DNA from: Flammula alnicola
Lineage: Eukaryota > Basidiomycota > Agaricomycetes > Agaricales > Strophariaceae
Length of the DNA: 64,000 nucleotides
Direction: 5' to 3'
Assembly: GCA_015499995.1 (NCBI GenBank)
Contig: JADNRV010000054.1
Span: forward strand, 62,001 to 126,000
The notes under the pieces are model-generated. The model did not search any database. It worked only from the letters and a program-made list of their open reading frames with translations, and was not told the DNA's origin. Below are positions 37,245 to 49,189 of this stretch, one piece after another; position 1 is the first letter of the stretch; each line of letters begins with the position of its first letter. The translations under genes were made by a program, and so were the position numbers.

Positions 37245-37700
37245 TGTTACGACTTGACAAGCAATAAAATATCCGGTAGGATAAATAATGCCTAAGTCGT
37301 ACTTCAAGACTGAGGTCGAGATTCGAAGTCACCTAAGTGTTCGCAAACGACTTAGAGTGTTCAAGAGGGATCAAGTTGTACTAGGTACTCAAGATGTGAT
37401 TCTCAAGATCTAGCTAAAGAATACATCGTATGCTACTCTAGTATTTATACTAAGTAGCGAGTCCGGAGTAATAGATAGAACACGTCTCAGATGTGTTATG
37501 ATACTTGTAAGATATCCATCGCGAAGCCGATGGATGTAAAACAGATAAAAGTGAAACATATAACAGAAACAGGATATGGGGGAGAGCTATGCGGCAAATG
37601 ATGGGATCGGAAGTGGATAGAAGGTGCATAGCTAGCGTAAGTAAAGAGAAAAAGTACGTGCGTACGAGCGTGCGTGCGCGAACCAGGTGCGATCGTAACA
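37245..37700 (-). repeat. Gypsy 5' LTR (right copy)
   Basis: 456 bp, TGTTAC...GTAACA, partner of 29,789-30,244. The leader just inside it on the minus strand begins AAAGATCTAGCTCCC and does not match the common tRNA primer-binding sites that I know, so self-priming as in some chromoviruses is possible but not shown. Confidence 0.93.
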
Positions 37701-37762
37701 ATAAGCTGATGCAATGCGATTATAAGTCATCTGATACCTGATTGCAGCAACATTGCCCTTAC

Positions 37763-38227
37763 CTGACGGGGTTTCAGCAAACAAGCAGGCATGTACCACA
37801 CGAGGATATTGCCTTCAAGATCTACCACCACAAAAGGCTGCGTCTCGTAGGTTTCCGATCCACTGCCCTGTAGCGGCGGATACATTTTTTTGATTTGTTC
37901 TTCGTACCGTTCATTTCGCCCTGTTGATTTCGGACTCGTATCAGCCAGGTAGGCGGCATAACTGTCTACTGCCCAGCTAGTGGTTTCTGTATCTCCTCGT
38001 TAACTAATGTTCCTATTAAAGAGTCAAAGGAACTCACTCCTATTCCGGTAAGCCGCTACTAAAACATTCACTAAGTGATCGCATTCTTGAAGGAGGAGAA
38101 GACTGAAGTGATCAGGGAAAGCCGCTCGAGCAGGCGCACCCGCCATTTCATTCTTGAACTTCGCTCGTAGATATGTTGCGATGCTTTCTGTCAGCTCGAT
38201 TCCCATCGGTCCCGCTGAGTTTGCCAT
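37763..38227 (-). pseudogene. 5' part of an unrecognised gene, cut off by the Gypsy element
   Basis: Starts MANSAGPMGIELTESIATYL (ATG at 38,227). An intron near 38,040-37,995 joins AAYRNR to TETTSWAVDSYAAYLAD. The frame then runs through FVVVDLEGNILVWYMPACL to a donor GTAAGG at 37,762, about 60 bases before the LTR edge. No matching 3' exons are found beyond the retroelement. The wording resembles a large Agaricomycete family of uncharacterised proteins, but I cannot name it. It should be treated as truncated. Confidence 0.6.
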
Positions 38228-38790
38228 GGGTTGTAGTCGTACAAGGTGAGACTCAAGAAGATAATCACATACCATGTGTCACGTTGTCTGCTGTCGCTTA
38301 TTCCTAATTGCGCAGTCTTTCTTTTCCTCACGAGCCTCGAAGAACCCTCAGGCTGCTCCAACATGTTCCTGAGGACACTTCAGCTTTCTCATCATTCTAC
38401 CAATTTAGTTACGTCTGAGCTCCTTCAATCTCCCCTGCATTTTAATTAGTGGTGAGCTGGGCTGTGACCCAGGCCAAATGGATTAGTGTTGAACACATTC
38501 GGGGTACTCGTTGCGTAAATCAGAGATGAGCTTGGATAGCTAGACCTTTATTGGAGGGCCTATATCATTATGATCTCACCCATGATTGATGGGGGTCCTC
38601 TGCTTACATATGTGAATGACACATGCAAGTTATTGACGGATCGCAAAACCCACCATTGAGCCTGGATTATTCTCCAAGATTGTATCGTGTCTGTCAACCC
38701 GTTATAGCGCTACTCCAGCAGCCGTGCGTCGACACCTGTCAGTCAAAAATATTGAGCTTGGGGGCACAGCGCACCGATGGAGGAGATACA
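38228..38790. other. Intergenic; no supported gene
   Basis: Between two divergently oriented fragments. No domain-bearing frame or repeat was recognised. Confidence 0.45.
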
Positions 38791-39598
38791 ATGAAGGCTT
38801 CAACTATGGTCAAGCGTCAAGAAGACTCTCGAGATGCGACCTGTTTCCAAGTAAGTCTTTTACTCTTCGATAACTGTATTTACTAATGATCTTCATACAG
38901 TATGAACTGCTTGTCGACAGGCACGCCAACAACGGGAGCATGGAGCCGGATTTTCTACCGAAGAATTTTTACGGCCAATTGCAACACATCTTGCTTATGA
39001 AGATGCCTCGGACACGGGAACTGGGAATATCGACACCTCAGACTCGTACTAGGCGCGATCCGGACTTGCACTATCGAGAAGGACAACGAACTAGACATGC
39101 ACTACTACAAGGAGCAGGGAAGGCTTGAAGTTGTCGACATTTGAGACGATTCAAAGCCGGAAGCCGAAAAGCTCGGAACTATATGATCTACCGCTAACTG
39201 ATCACTCGTCGTTTTGGGCATTGGACGGACAAATGCCGATCAGATTATGTGAGTGCAGACATCTGTCTCTTTCGAAAAATCTTTGTCGTAGAAACCAGCT
39301 TACACGACGATCTCATGGAGAAGAACGTAAACTATGCGACATTGTGGGAAAGTCGGACTGGTGCATTTCCCCACTTGAGCGGATAGCTTGGCCAAGTTTA
39401 CTTGCAATACAGTGTTTTTCCAAGAGAGCGCTCTCGGTCTGGCCAGAATCGACATGTCATATCATCTTGCTTAGCGGGTTTGACAACCTGGACCTGTCTT
39501 TGACAACGACCATCCATCACGCGCACGCACCAGTATCCGCATTGTCAATCATCCCAATCCTCAAGCCACTCCGTAATGAGTCCAACGGAACCTATTGA
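38791..39598 (+). pseudogene. Possible decayed gene fragment
   Basis: An exon-like start MKASTMVKRQEDSRDATCFQ is followed by a textbook intron (GTAAGT, CTAAT branch, ACAG acceptor at about 38,850-38,900). Downstream, meaningful-looking stretches appear in different frames: REHGAGFSTEEFLRPIATHL, then TIEKDNELDMHYYKEQGRLE, then HSSFWALDGQMPIRL, with stops between them. The product is not recognised. It looks like a degraded or frameshifted gene. Confidence 0.35.
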
Positions 39599-39908
39599 AA
39601 CCTACTTCCTGTTGATTGCAACACTCACACAAGCCACCTATCTTCCGCAAGGACTACTGTCGTAGCCATTCCAGACCACGCTTAGTTCAAAGCTCGTTTC
39701 ATTACTGATGAAACATCCTCTTAAACGACAATGTCCGACACATATCAATCACCTGGTATCCACGTTGTCTGGGCACATACACACGAGGCTAATATGCGAA
39801 ACGGAAAGTACATAGCCTTAAAGGTCTAAAAAGATTCCGCCTCTACTCAGCTCCGACTTACCTTTGGATTGGACGACGACGGTCAACTTACTCAGCCAAC
39901 ATAAAATC

Positions 39909-42123
39909 ATGTCCGTGCAGCCGCCGGGTAACGCTGAAAGCTCTAACTTGTATTCCACCCTTCGGCATGCCTTCCTCGCAGCCATAAAGAGGGTGGACAC
40001 TTCCCTCTCCCCGACTCGATCCATTCAACGCATCTGGACTCCCACCCTCTCCATATTTCATCTTGTCATTGGCGGGTCCTGTTTAACAATTAGGCCCTCA
40101 TACACGCTCGCAATCTTATTCGCAATTTGGATGATCGCCCTCACAATTCCTTTCACAAGTCAATTTTTCGTCCCCGCTACACCCATGTTGTTGTACTTGC
40201 TGACGGTGCATTCTGTGGGCTTGTTCCCTGTTCGGTCGTTGCCTATCATGTCAGTGCATCTTGCTATCTTGTGTCTTGCGTCTTCTGATACAACGCCGTC
40301 CGTTCGATCAAATTACCTGCAGCATCCAACCGACTTCCAACGTATTTGATACGCTTCCGTTTAATTTCCTATCATTCGCTCTCCATATCCTCATCGGCGC
40401 CTCGCTTTGGCTTTTCCGCAAAAAACGGGGCCTTCACTTCTATGCACAGCTGATTGGCTATGCGAACCTTGCAAGCGTGTTAGCCCTCCTTGTCCTGCCC
40501 TATTCCTCGTGTTACTCAGACGCCCGCTTTATTGCTGCCATGAATGCCGGAAACGCGACCCTCAACGCGCTCTCCGTGGCGCACTTCTTTCCCCAGATTC
40601 TGCATCCAGAAATAGGGAAATATGCCTGCCTTATTTGCTGGGCTCTTGTCAATCTGGCGAAGCACAATTTTGAATTTGAGGGTGTTGCGATAGGCATATG
40701 CTTTGCATTAGTCAGCTTCTGTATCTTCTTACCCGAAGAGCTCAGAGGCGCAGCTGCATTAGCGCCGCCCCTTGATTTATTACCTTCCGATATAGACGCT
40801 GCTGCGAACATCAGGTCTGATCATCATCTCGATGGTGAACATCACGGCTCCTCCAGGTCTACTTCGGCATCTCGGCCCAATTCACCGTCCCTGAACGTCG
40901 CAATTCCAAGGTCGCAAACAGTACAGCCCACCATTGACATTCCAATCCGTGACGCACCTCTTACTTCTTCCATAATCGAATATAATCCACAGAGCTTTGC
41001 AGACTTCTCCTTCGAAGAACTCGCCGATTTGGGACAGTCTTCTACTCGTGGATCACATAAAGTTCGGTACAGGCGCAACGGTGCTATTTATGTGCGGAAG
41101 TCGATCACTCCACGCGAAATGTCTGTGGATCAGCTCATAAGAGAGCTTGGAACCCTTCTTGTAATGCAGCACGTCAATCTCGTGAAGTGCTTCGGGATAT
41201 ACACCAGCGACCGCGACGGGGAGGAGATGAAGCTCGTGTTGGAGTTCTGTGAGGGAGGCAGTCTGGAATCTGTTGGAAAGATGATAAAGGATCGGGGCGG
41301 GGTGGTAGGGGAAAAGGTAGTTGGGAGATTAGCGGAAGGGGTGAGTACATCGTCGCCGCGCACTAAAATATCTGCTTACCTGTTTATTATGCATGTGCAA
41401 CGGCCCGACGGGTAGATTCTTCAAGGCCTTGCTTATTTGCATGACATGCCCATATTCCATCGGGATATCAAGCCACCCAACGTATTGCTCTCGAGAGAAG
41501 GCATCGTAAAGCTGAGCGAGTTCGTTGCGTCAGGCGAATCAGTGAACGCACTTGGGGATACCTTTCTGTCGCTTGTTCCATACACTGCTGTATGTTCCTC
41601 TGGAAGTTCTGTATTTATGGTTCTGATATCTTTAAATCCCGGAACTTGCAGCCCGAACGGTTGGTAGGAAATGGGTATACTGGACGTGCCGATATCTGGT
41701 CAACGGGGATCACCTTGCTCGAGTTCATACAACATAAGCACCCGTTCCCCGAGGATCTCGGGCCCCTCGATCTGATAATGCATATCACAAACGCTGAGGT
41801 TTGCACGATATGTCTCACTCTTTCAATTTTCTCTAATCCGATATCAACCCTTCACACAGCCTCCAGGTCTGGAAGAAGAACCAGGTATAGTGTGGAGTAA
41901 CGACATGAAGAATTTCATTTCACAGATGTAGACATCTCTCTCGAAGATCATCCTATTTGTGCTCATTCTGTTTGCGATCTCCAGGCTAAGTAAAGACCCT
42001 ATGACTCGACCTGATGCAAGGGTACTGCTTGAGCATCCATGGATCTCGCTTGTCAAGAAGCAGGAATACCGTATGGAGAAGTGGATGCGACAAGTGTGGA
42101 GTTGGCCAAAAGCCTCACGGTAG
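39909..42123 (+). CDS. Multi-pass membrane protein fused to a MAPKK-like pseudokinase
   Basis: Starts [15 protein letters not shown] at 39,909 and ends WSWPKASR before TAG at 42,121-42,123. The N-terminal roughly 280 residues hold about six or seven hydrophobic segments (for example [51 protein letters not shown]). After a Ser-rich linker comes a MAPKK/STE7-like kinase domain: a degenerate Gly loop ([12 protein letters not shown]), a Lys in the VAIK position (YVRKSI), [15 protein letters not shown], an intact catalytic loop [13 protein letters not shown], then EFV (41,518-41,526) where DFG is expected, then [20 protein letters not shown] and the [16 protein letters not shown] block. Introns at about 40,252-40,322, 41,341-41,415, 41,590-41,651 and later keep the frame. 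Loss of the Mg-binding Asp and the Gly of DFG suggests a kinase-dead signalling scaffold. The partner is unknown. Confidence 0.75.
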
Positions 42124-42662
42124 TTTTATGATGCAACGAGAGAAACATAGATAAAGGCACATCCCTTCGTCATTGCGCTTCTGCCAGTTATTTATTACGC
42201 TCATTGGGCAAGAGATAGGCCCATGGTATAGTATGTACGCGAGGTTCTAGTAGAAAGTATATCCAGACGTTACAGTATGTACGATATCGGTATTTAAACA
42301 TATTAGGAAAATGTGATGAGCCCTTCAGATGTCGTGCAGATTTCGACCTTGACACGATACCCGCATGTACTCTTGATACCCCCACTGTCGTTCCTGTGTA
42401 GGACAAGAATAGAAAGGTAAATAAAAGGAGGACATTACATACTCATGCCTCCGAGGGCAAAAGGCTAGACCATTCCCACAGAGGCTGGACTTGGCGTCTA
42501 TCACCCTAATTGAGTTAGGACCAAGAGAAACAAACAGCACCAAAGGACGCGTCCCCGGAAAAAAATTAAATCACCATCGCGAGATTTTTGATCCCATTTG
42601 TCTTTTTCACCTTCGTAAAATTGTTACCAAAGCAACCGCCCCCTACTCACTCCTCAACAACA

Positions 42663-43645
42663 ATGTCTGCCCGCGTTCAACGCCCCGCACCTACCTTCAA
42701 GGCTGAGGCCATTTCCAGCGGCGAGTTCGTCGATATCTCTTTGGCAGACTATCTTGGTCAATGGTGCGTCTTTTCCGTTTCATAGCCAAGCTTCCAGGAT
42801 GAAAGGAGACTGACTGTGGCCTTTCCAATAACTTAGGGTTGTCCTCCTTTTCTACCCCATGTAAGTACCGCTGATGCTGAGTGGCTTGACACTCGAGCGG
42901 CCGCAGTCGACGAGGTCGTGTTGAAAGAAAATATCGCTGACTCATCATCTATCGGACAGGGACTTCACGTTTGTCTGCCCCACGTTAGTCTGTTGCTTTC
43001 TTCTGCAACGCAACTTATCTGACACAATATTCCAGTGAGATCCTCGCCTTCAATGATGCCCTTCCCCGCTTCAGGGAGCTCAACACCTCCGTCTTCGGTA
43101 GCTACCCTTTATCTATTACACGTCACGTTGCTTACGTCCGTATTTATCAGGCATTTCTACCGACTCCAAATACTCCCACTTCGCATGGGCCACGCAGCCA
43201 CGCAAAGAGGGAGGACTCGGCCCAGACCTCCACCTGCCTCTCCTCGCTGACAGGAACATGTCCATCTCGCGCGACTACGGCGTCCTCCTTGAAGACGAGG
43301 GCATCTCCCTCCGCGGCCTGTTCATCATCGACCCCAAGGGCACCCTGAGGCAGATTACCGTCAACGACCTCCCTGTTGGACGCTCGGTTGAGGAGACGAT
43401 CCGCTTGGTGAAGGCTTTCCAGTTCACTGTGCGTGGTTATTTGTATTCCTTTAACAATCATCTAACAGTCCATCAAATCGTAGGATGAGCACGGCGAAGT
43501 GTGCCCTGCCAACTGGACTGAGGGAGCTAAGACCATCAAGACTGACCCTGTTGCGAAGCTCGAGTACTTTGGTGCCACCAACGGAGCCGCCAACGGTAAT
43601 GGCACTTCCAACGGCGGATCCAAGAAGCGCGCTCGCGCTGAGTAA
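42663..43645 (+). CDS. Typical 2-Cys peroxiredoxin (thioredoxin peroxidase)
   Basis: Reduces H2O2 and organic hydroperoxides, recycled by thioredoxin. It starts [17 protein letters not shown] and ends SKKRARAE (TAA at 43,643-43,645). The peroxidatic Cys is in [15 protein letters not shown] and the resolving Cys in EVCPANW. The GGLGPDL and YFG motifs typical of eukaryotic, overoxidation-sensitive enzymes are present. Several introns (including tiny exons around WVVLLFYPM and DFTFVCPT) keep the frame. The C-terminal extension is Gly/Asn-rich and ends in a basic KKRAR. All catalytic residues are intact, and the protein is likely cytosolic. Confidence 0.94.
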
Positions 43646-44370
43646 ACGCACAACCGACCCTTGTCGACGTCCTGTGGTGCTTTATGTTCCCCACGTCCCC
43701 GTCTAACATTGCTGTCGCTAACGTCATTTTTGCATTGTACATATTTCAACCCCTCCTTCATTTTGCACAACCCCATCTGAAAATCTCTTATTATTACCCA
43801 GCAAACTTATTCCCAACTCAATCTAAACACCATTCAATGTAGATATTTTTACCCTACTTTCCGTGTTACCTGCCTAGCTCCGATCCCATACCATTCTAGA
43901 ATTTCGTTGCCTCTCACTTTACAGCTCGAGGCCATCTAGAATGTAACAAATTGTATATAGACGATCCAGAAGGGATCCTGGCCCCAAAAGTTATATGCTA
44001 AACCACTGTGTGTAATATATGTCATATATCCCGAAGGCATGCTCAGTTAGTGACATTGATACTATCTGACAGTAGAATCGTCTACTAGACGATGGGCGTC
44101 TATAGTTGAACGTAGTTCTATTAATAGTCTGAAAGTGAGACATGTAGAGGCGTCTAACGATATGTCGATGTCAACAAATACGCAGCAAGCCGCTTGCTTA
44201 GCGCAGTAATTACGACGATAGCTAGATAAAATACTTTACATGTATGAGTATACAAGACGTGCCCACCAGCAGAATATATATGTTACAGATTAGTTGAAAT
44301 CATCATGATCAGCCGTCATAATGTCATGCCAATGGATCTCGCACGATACACGGCTCACGCCTAGGGTACA
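43646..44370. other. Intergenic between convergent genes; no supported gene
   Basis: 3' ends of the peroxiredoxin (plus strand) and the sugar transporter (minus strand). AT-rich, with no domain-bearing frame seen. Confidence 0.5.
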
Positions 44371-47002
44371 TCATACAGGGGGAAGAGCTGACGTGTTCAG
44401 CCCATTCGGCCTATTCTCACCAGCCACAAGTTGATTCACCGTATGCCGATCGCCATCGCCTGCCGCCCCATTCGCACCACTCTTGACGTCCGTGGGTAGC
44501 TGCGAATCACGGAGACCACCTGCATCCTCCGTCTTCTCATCCGCCTTCTCAATATGCCTGCCCTTCTCCTCACTGTGCTTCTCCTCCATCGCCCCGCTCA
44601 CCAGCGGCTTCTGCGCCTGTGCCGACTTGTCCTGCTCAGCGAGGTCGAAGCGCGATGTGTACCCAACAGGCGCCCATGTGCGTGATGTCCATGGTTTGCA
44701 CTTGGGGTCGTTGTACATCTGAAAAAGTTTGATGGTAATTCAGCCATCGATAAGCACGGATTATGAATTGGAAGGATCACGACGTACGTTGTCGACAGCT
44801 TCCAAAGACAAATCAGAGCTCTCATAAAGGAAGAAATACACGATGCAAGCGCCCGCTAGGTTACAGGCTAGGAGGTATCAGCGAGTTTCATCAGTCTCCC
44901 TGCAAAAAGCAAAGTAAATCTAACGCACCAGCAAACACGAATCCATATCTGAACTGAATAGCCGCTGTGATGAAGGGCGTGAAGAACGCGAGCAGGAAAT
45001 TCCACAACCTAAGATTTGAAAAATGAGAAATAAATCATCGTACACCCTCGATTTCTCGACTTCAGGACAAAGTAGTAGAAAAAAGGGCAACCCACCAATT
45101 GCTCGCAGTCGACAACGCGCCCTGTTTCGCCCTCGTCCTCGTCGGGAACGTCTCACCAATGAGAATCCAGACTCCAGGCGCCCATGTCATAGCGTATCCA
45201 AGAATGAACATGCAGGCGCTGATAATCATCACTGCTCAGCAATAAAAATAAAAGGTCCATATTTCGAAAGACCAAGGAGAAGCGAGGAAGGAACAAGGAA
45301 GGGAAAACATGAAGAGGAAGCCGACAAAGTAGGCCAATAGATGATGGATGACGTCAGTAATGTAAATTATAAGAATCGGTCAGAGCTCACGTTTGCCGAT
45401 GGCCTGGTTCGTGGTGGGATCTTTGGCCGTACCCGCCGCAGCGAACACAAAGAGCCACGCAGATTGCCATAGCCCCCCATATATTAGAGGAAGTCTCCGT
45501 CCAAACTAAGCAAAACATATATGAGTCATACTTTTTAACTTGAGATGGAAAGGTTGAACTGACCCGTTCCATGACATACAGTCCTCCAAACGTACATACA
45601 AAGTTAACAGTGCCCAGGATAATCTGGGTAACATAACTGTCGTTGATTCCAACACTCTGAAAGACCGTGGCGCCATAGTAGAAAAAGTAGTTGGCACCCG
45701 TCAATTGCTGGAAGCTCTGCAGCGTCATGCCCAAGAGCGTGCGGTATAAAGTCTTGTTTGCGGGTCTGAAACAGTCGATCCAGCCAGCATTGAGGTGGCG
45801 CTCCATCTCTATCTGGTTTGCGATTTCATCAACTTCTGCCTTGACGAATCGGTTCGACTGCTCGTCTCCCTCTTTAATGCCGTGCGACCGCGCTATGGAG
45901 CGTTCGGCCTCTTTAATACGACCATGTGCAGCGAGCCATCTGGGGAAAAATTGGCAGGTGAGAGGAAGGAGGGGGCTAGAGCGCGGCTTGCGATGACATA
46001 CCGAGGAGATTCAGGCATAAACAAGATACCGACGCCCAGTATACCTGGCCAGATGAGCCCAATGCCAATAAGAGTGCGCCATGATTGCGCTCCAGGTAAT
46101 TCCCTAGTTCCGATAGCAATACAATCTAATCACCATCGATCAGTTAGCCAAGGATAGAAGCAGAAATTTATATGAGAAGAAAAATTTCTTCTCGTACGAA
46201 GACGAGATAAATAGAAGAAGATGAATGAAGCGCACAGGCGACGAGGATTCCAAATGTGATAAATAACTGATACGTGGCTGTAAGTGATCCTCTGATTTGC
46301 GTGGGTGCCGTTTCTGCTTGATACTATAGAATGTATGACGCCGCATGGAAAATGACGTACAGGGAAAACGGGGGAATCAAGAAAGTTATAATTAGCATGT
46401 TGTGGCCTACTAGACCCAAGAAGCAAAGAAAGAACGCGTACCATTGGCACTGCAGCACTCAGAGCACCGACCGCAAGTCCAGAGACGAAACGACCTACTG
46501 CGACCTGCTGCCAGACCTGGACCGTACACAGCTGAATGACAATACCGACAGCGAACAAACCACATTCAGAGGTCATGGCATATCGTCTCCCAAACCGATC
46601 CGCGACGCTAACCAACAAAAAAGCCGCATTAGCTTCGTCGAAACACATAAATACAGGATAGGAGAAAGACGCACGGGGCTCCCATAAGCGCACCAGCCAG
46701 GGTTCCTATTGACAAAAGCGAAACTATGAGACCCGCACGGACGGTGCTGAACGCGCAGGTGCTGGGGTCGGATGGATTAGAACATGTAGCAAATCGCAGT
46801 TTGAAGTCCTCCATTATTAGGATATCACTAATTTGCCCAGTGTCGTAGCCGAAGATGAAGCCACCCATACTGGCGACGAGGGCGAGCATAATTGCCGTGC
46901 TGCCAATGGGCATTCCATGGCTGCGAAAAAAGAAACCAAAATCATGTAAGTTGTCGAGCACGACGGGAAAAAAGGATAAACGCACACGTAGAACAGAGGC
47001 AT
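44371..47002 (-). CDS. MFS sugar (hexose) transporter
   Basis: 12-TM member of the sugar porter family, taking up monosaccharides across the plasma membrane. Landmarks in order: MPIGSTAIMLALVASMGGFIFGYDTGQ (TM1), VADRFGRRYAMT (the GRR signature), YQAETAPTQIRGSL, FMPESPRWL, LQSFQQLTGANYFFYYG, FGRRLPL, ILIGETFPTRTRAKQGALST, and the C-terminal DLSLEAVDNMYNDP in the PETKG position. A roughly 100-residue charged cytosolic tail ends TSALPPV at 44,371. A small upstream exon from ATG 47,002 (MPLFY) is likely; otherwise translation starts at Met 46,913. Many introns, no broken frame. The substrate cannot be told from sequence; the FGYDTGQI start resembles fungal hexose transporters. Confidence 0.88.
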
Positions 47003-47924
47003 AGTTTTCGATGGAAAGGAGAAAAATTGACGCAAATATTTTAGTGAGAGAGATGGAAGCGCCCCATTATATACCAGACCGAGGTACGACCGAGGTACGC
47101 GGATGATGTCATTTGAAACTCTGCGGTCAGTGGTTCTATCTCCTTTCCGTCGTATAAAGTGGGATCAACGTTTACTCCAGCTATTGCCCAGTTCAAGCCC
47201 CAATTTCAGGATATTTCCCAGTTACTCACAACAAATATACCTAGGCGCCTGCAATGACGCATCATAGGAATTTACACATCTATTTTTAGAGGACTTTCCA
47301 GAGCACGTGCTCTCGGGCCGCGTCTGCTCATGAACGATTTTTTGTTTTGAATTTTCACGCTCTTCAGACTCCAGAGACGATATGCTGCTTGAAAGCAGAA
47401 CGCTGAAAGCTATCTGACACTTTCACGGTTGAAGTCATATATTACAGCCTAAGTACTTCTCATCCTTGAAGCTTGAAGTCCAGAATTGGTAGCGGATGGC
47501 CCCGCTCGTGGAATGAGTCTGGAAGAAGCGATGGGCTCGAAACTCTAGGCTCATGATGGCAGTGGCACGCGTGCGACGCTCGTCGCTCGCGGCGCGTCGC
47601 TTGGTCCTTGGAGCATTAAGCACGTGCACACACCGAAACGTGACGGCCCCTGGTGGGACTCCAATTTCAAATAAAAATTCAACGACGTTAGGTTCGAATT
47701 CAAACTTCCTCCAGCTTCCGCCGACCTTCGGGGTACTATCTAACTTCTGTCCGATTGTAGCTATCTGAAAGTCTCTACTTCATGTTTCATCATTCAAAGG
47801 CATCACAGCGACAGCGTTCCCAGGCGTGCATCTGTATTGGCAGCGATTACGCGGGGTGCCGGGAGCTCGCTCAGGATGTGTAAGTGGTAAAGGTCGTCCA
47901 CCACCTGTAGTTGCTGGTATCATG
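47003..47924. other. Intergenic; promoter side of the sugar transporter
   Basis: Upstream of the transporter, ending at the outer edge of the composite inverted-repeat element. No domain-bearing frame seen. Confidence 0.45.
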
Positions 47925-48059
47925 TATGATTCCTAGGCTGTGGGCTAACTACCTTATACATCTATAGCGGGTTTGGGCCGCTTAGGCCGTGGCCTAAGGC
48001 CATGCAAGACACTTGTAAATGGCTGCCGTGGTGCCGGGGCAGCATATACAGCTGCTGCT

Positions 48060-48860
48060 GGGGGCGGGTAATAGTAAATACATGTCAACAATGCAGGAAT
48101 TGATGTCCGGGGCTGTATTTTGGGTGCTGCTCATTGTCGGGGGCGGTTTTCAGTGGGGAAAAAATACCATTGCATAGCCCTGATTTTTCTCTATCCAAAT
48201 TCGTCATATGCGCGCCCTATAGGGGGCGGGACGGGGTGGATTTGAAAGGATGACTTTGGATGATGTTCTAAAAATAACTGGTATTTCCGGGAGAGCATCA
48301 TTTCTGTGACATCATTGTTCCTGGAAATCTATTTTTAAATTTGGGCACTTTTACTCTATTTTTAGTCCATGCATGTTCCGATGCGGTTTGGGGCGGGGCT
48401 CATGCTAAATAGCCGTCAATAATGCAGGAAATGATGTCCGGGGTTGTATTTTGGCTGCTGCTCATTATCGGGGCCACTTTTGGGCGTGGAAAAAAATCTT
48501 TTGCAGTCTATAAATATATTCTGACCTATCCTGGGTGTTTCCGCGCCTGCGGGCGGGCGAGAATGGGTGGATTGGGGCGCTTGGCTTTGGATGACGGTCC
48601 CATTTGGGGCGGGGCTGATAGTAAACACCTATCAACAATGCAGGAAATGATGCTCGGGGTTGTATTTTGGCTTGTGCTCGTCGTTTGGGACGGTTTTGAC
48701 CCGGGAAAAAAATGCAGTGGGGTCTAATAATATATTGCTACCCATTGCCACCGTTTGCGCGCCTCACGGGGGGCGGGGATGGGTGGATTGACGAGGATGG
48801 CATTGGATGACATTCTAAAATTAGACGGAAAGAGCACTGTTATTTTTAGATGTTAGCCCT
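48060..48860 (+). repeat. Left inverted-repeat arm: three tandem subrepeats
   Basis: Three diverged units share an AATGCAGGAA...GATG core (near 48,093, 48,422 and 48,640), a following TTGTATTTTGG block, a GGGGCGGG motif and a GGATGACNNT block. Spacing is about 330 then 220 bases. Matching units lie inverted at 52,930-53,400. Confidence 0.75.
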
Positions 48861-49189
48861 TGTGCCTGGTTTTATTATCTATAGATTAGATAGCCCGAAA
48901 AGCGCCGCATCTTTGATATTTTTAGATGCAGACGCTCGTGCCTCGGCGCCTGTGTCTGTTATCTATAGATTAGATACTTCCAATTAATCCCACGGCACTG
49001 CATATTTAAAAATAGACGCAGTTCATTTTTGGCCTCCTGTGCCTCTGGTCGAAAATCTCAGGTAAAAATGATTAAATAGACAAAATTGAATATATTTGAA
49101 TTATGCTATTAAGGTATACAACAAATAAAATACGATACCGCGGAGAAACGAGGGTAAGCGAGCAAGGAGGGCGCATGTCGACGTGAGTA

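Larger units (their letters stand above)
29789..37700 (-). mobile_element. Gypsy/Ty3 LTR retrotransposon, chromovirus type
   Basis: A 7.9-kb element on the minus strand, bounded by two 456-bp LTRs beginning TGTTAC and ending GTAACA. In element order it holds gag, then pol in the order protease, reverse transcriptase, RNase H, integrase, chromodomain, and a third ORF before the 3' LTR. A purine tract lies just inside the 3' LTR. The LTRs appear to differ at only one base, so insertion is recent, yet gag, pol and the third ORF all carry stops or frameshifts and gag carries a hAT-type MITE. The 5-bp flanks (GTGAC and ATAAG) do not match, so there is no target duplication. This points to recombination between copies or to rearrangement at one edge. 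Confidence 0.93.
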
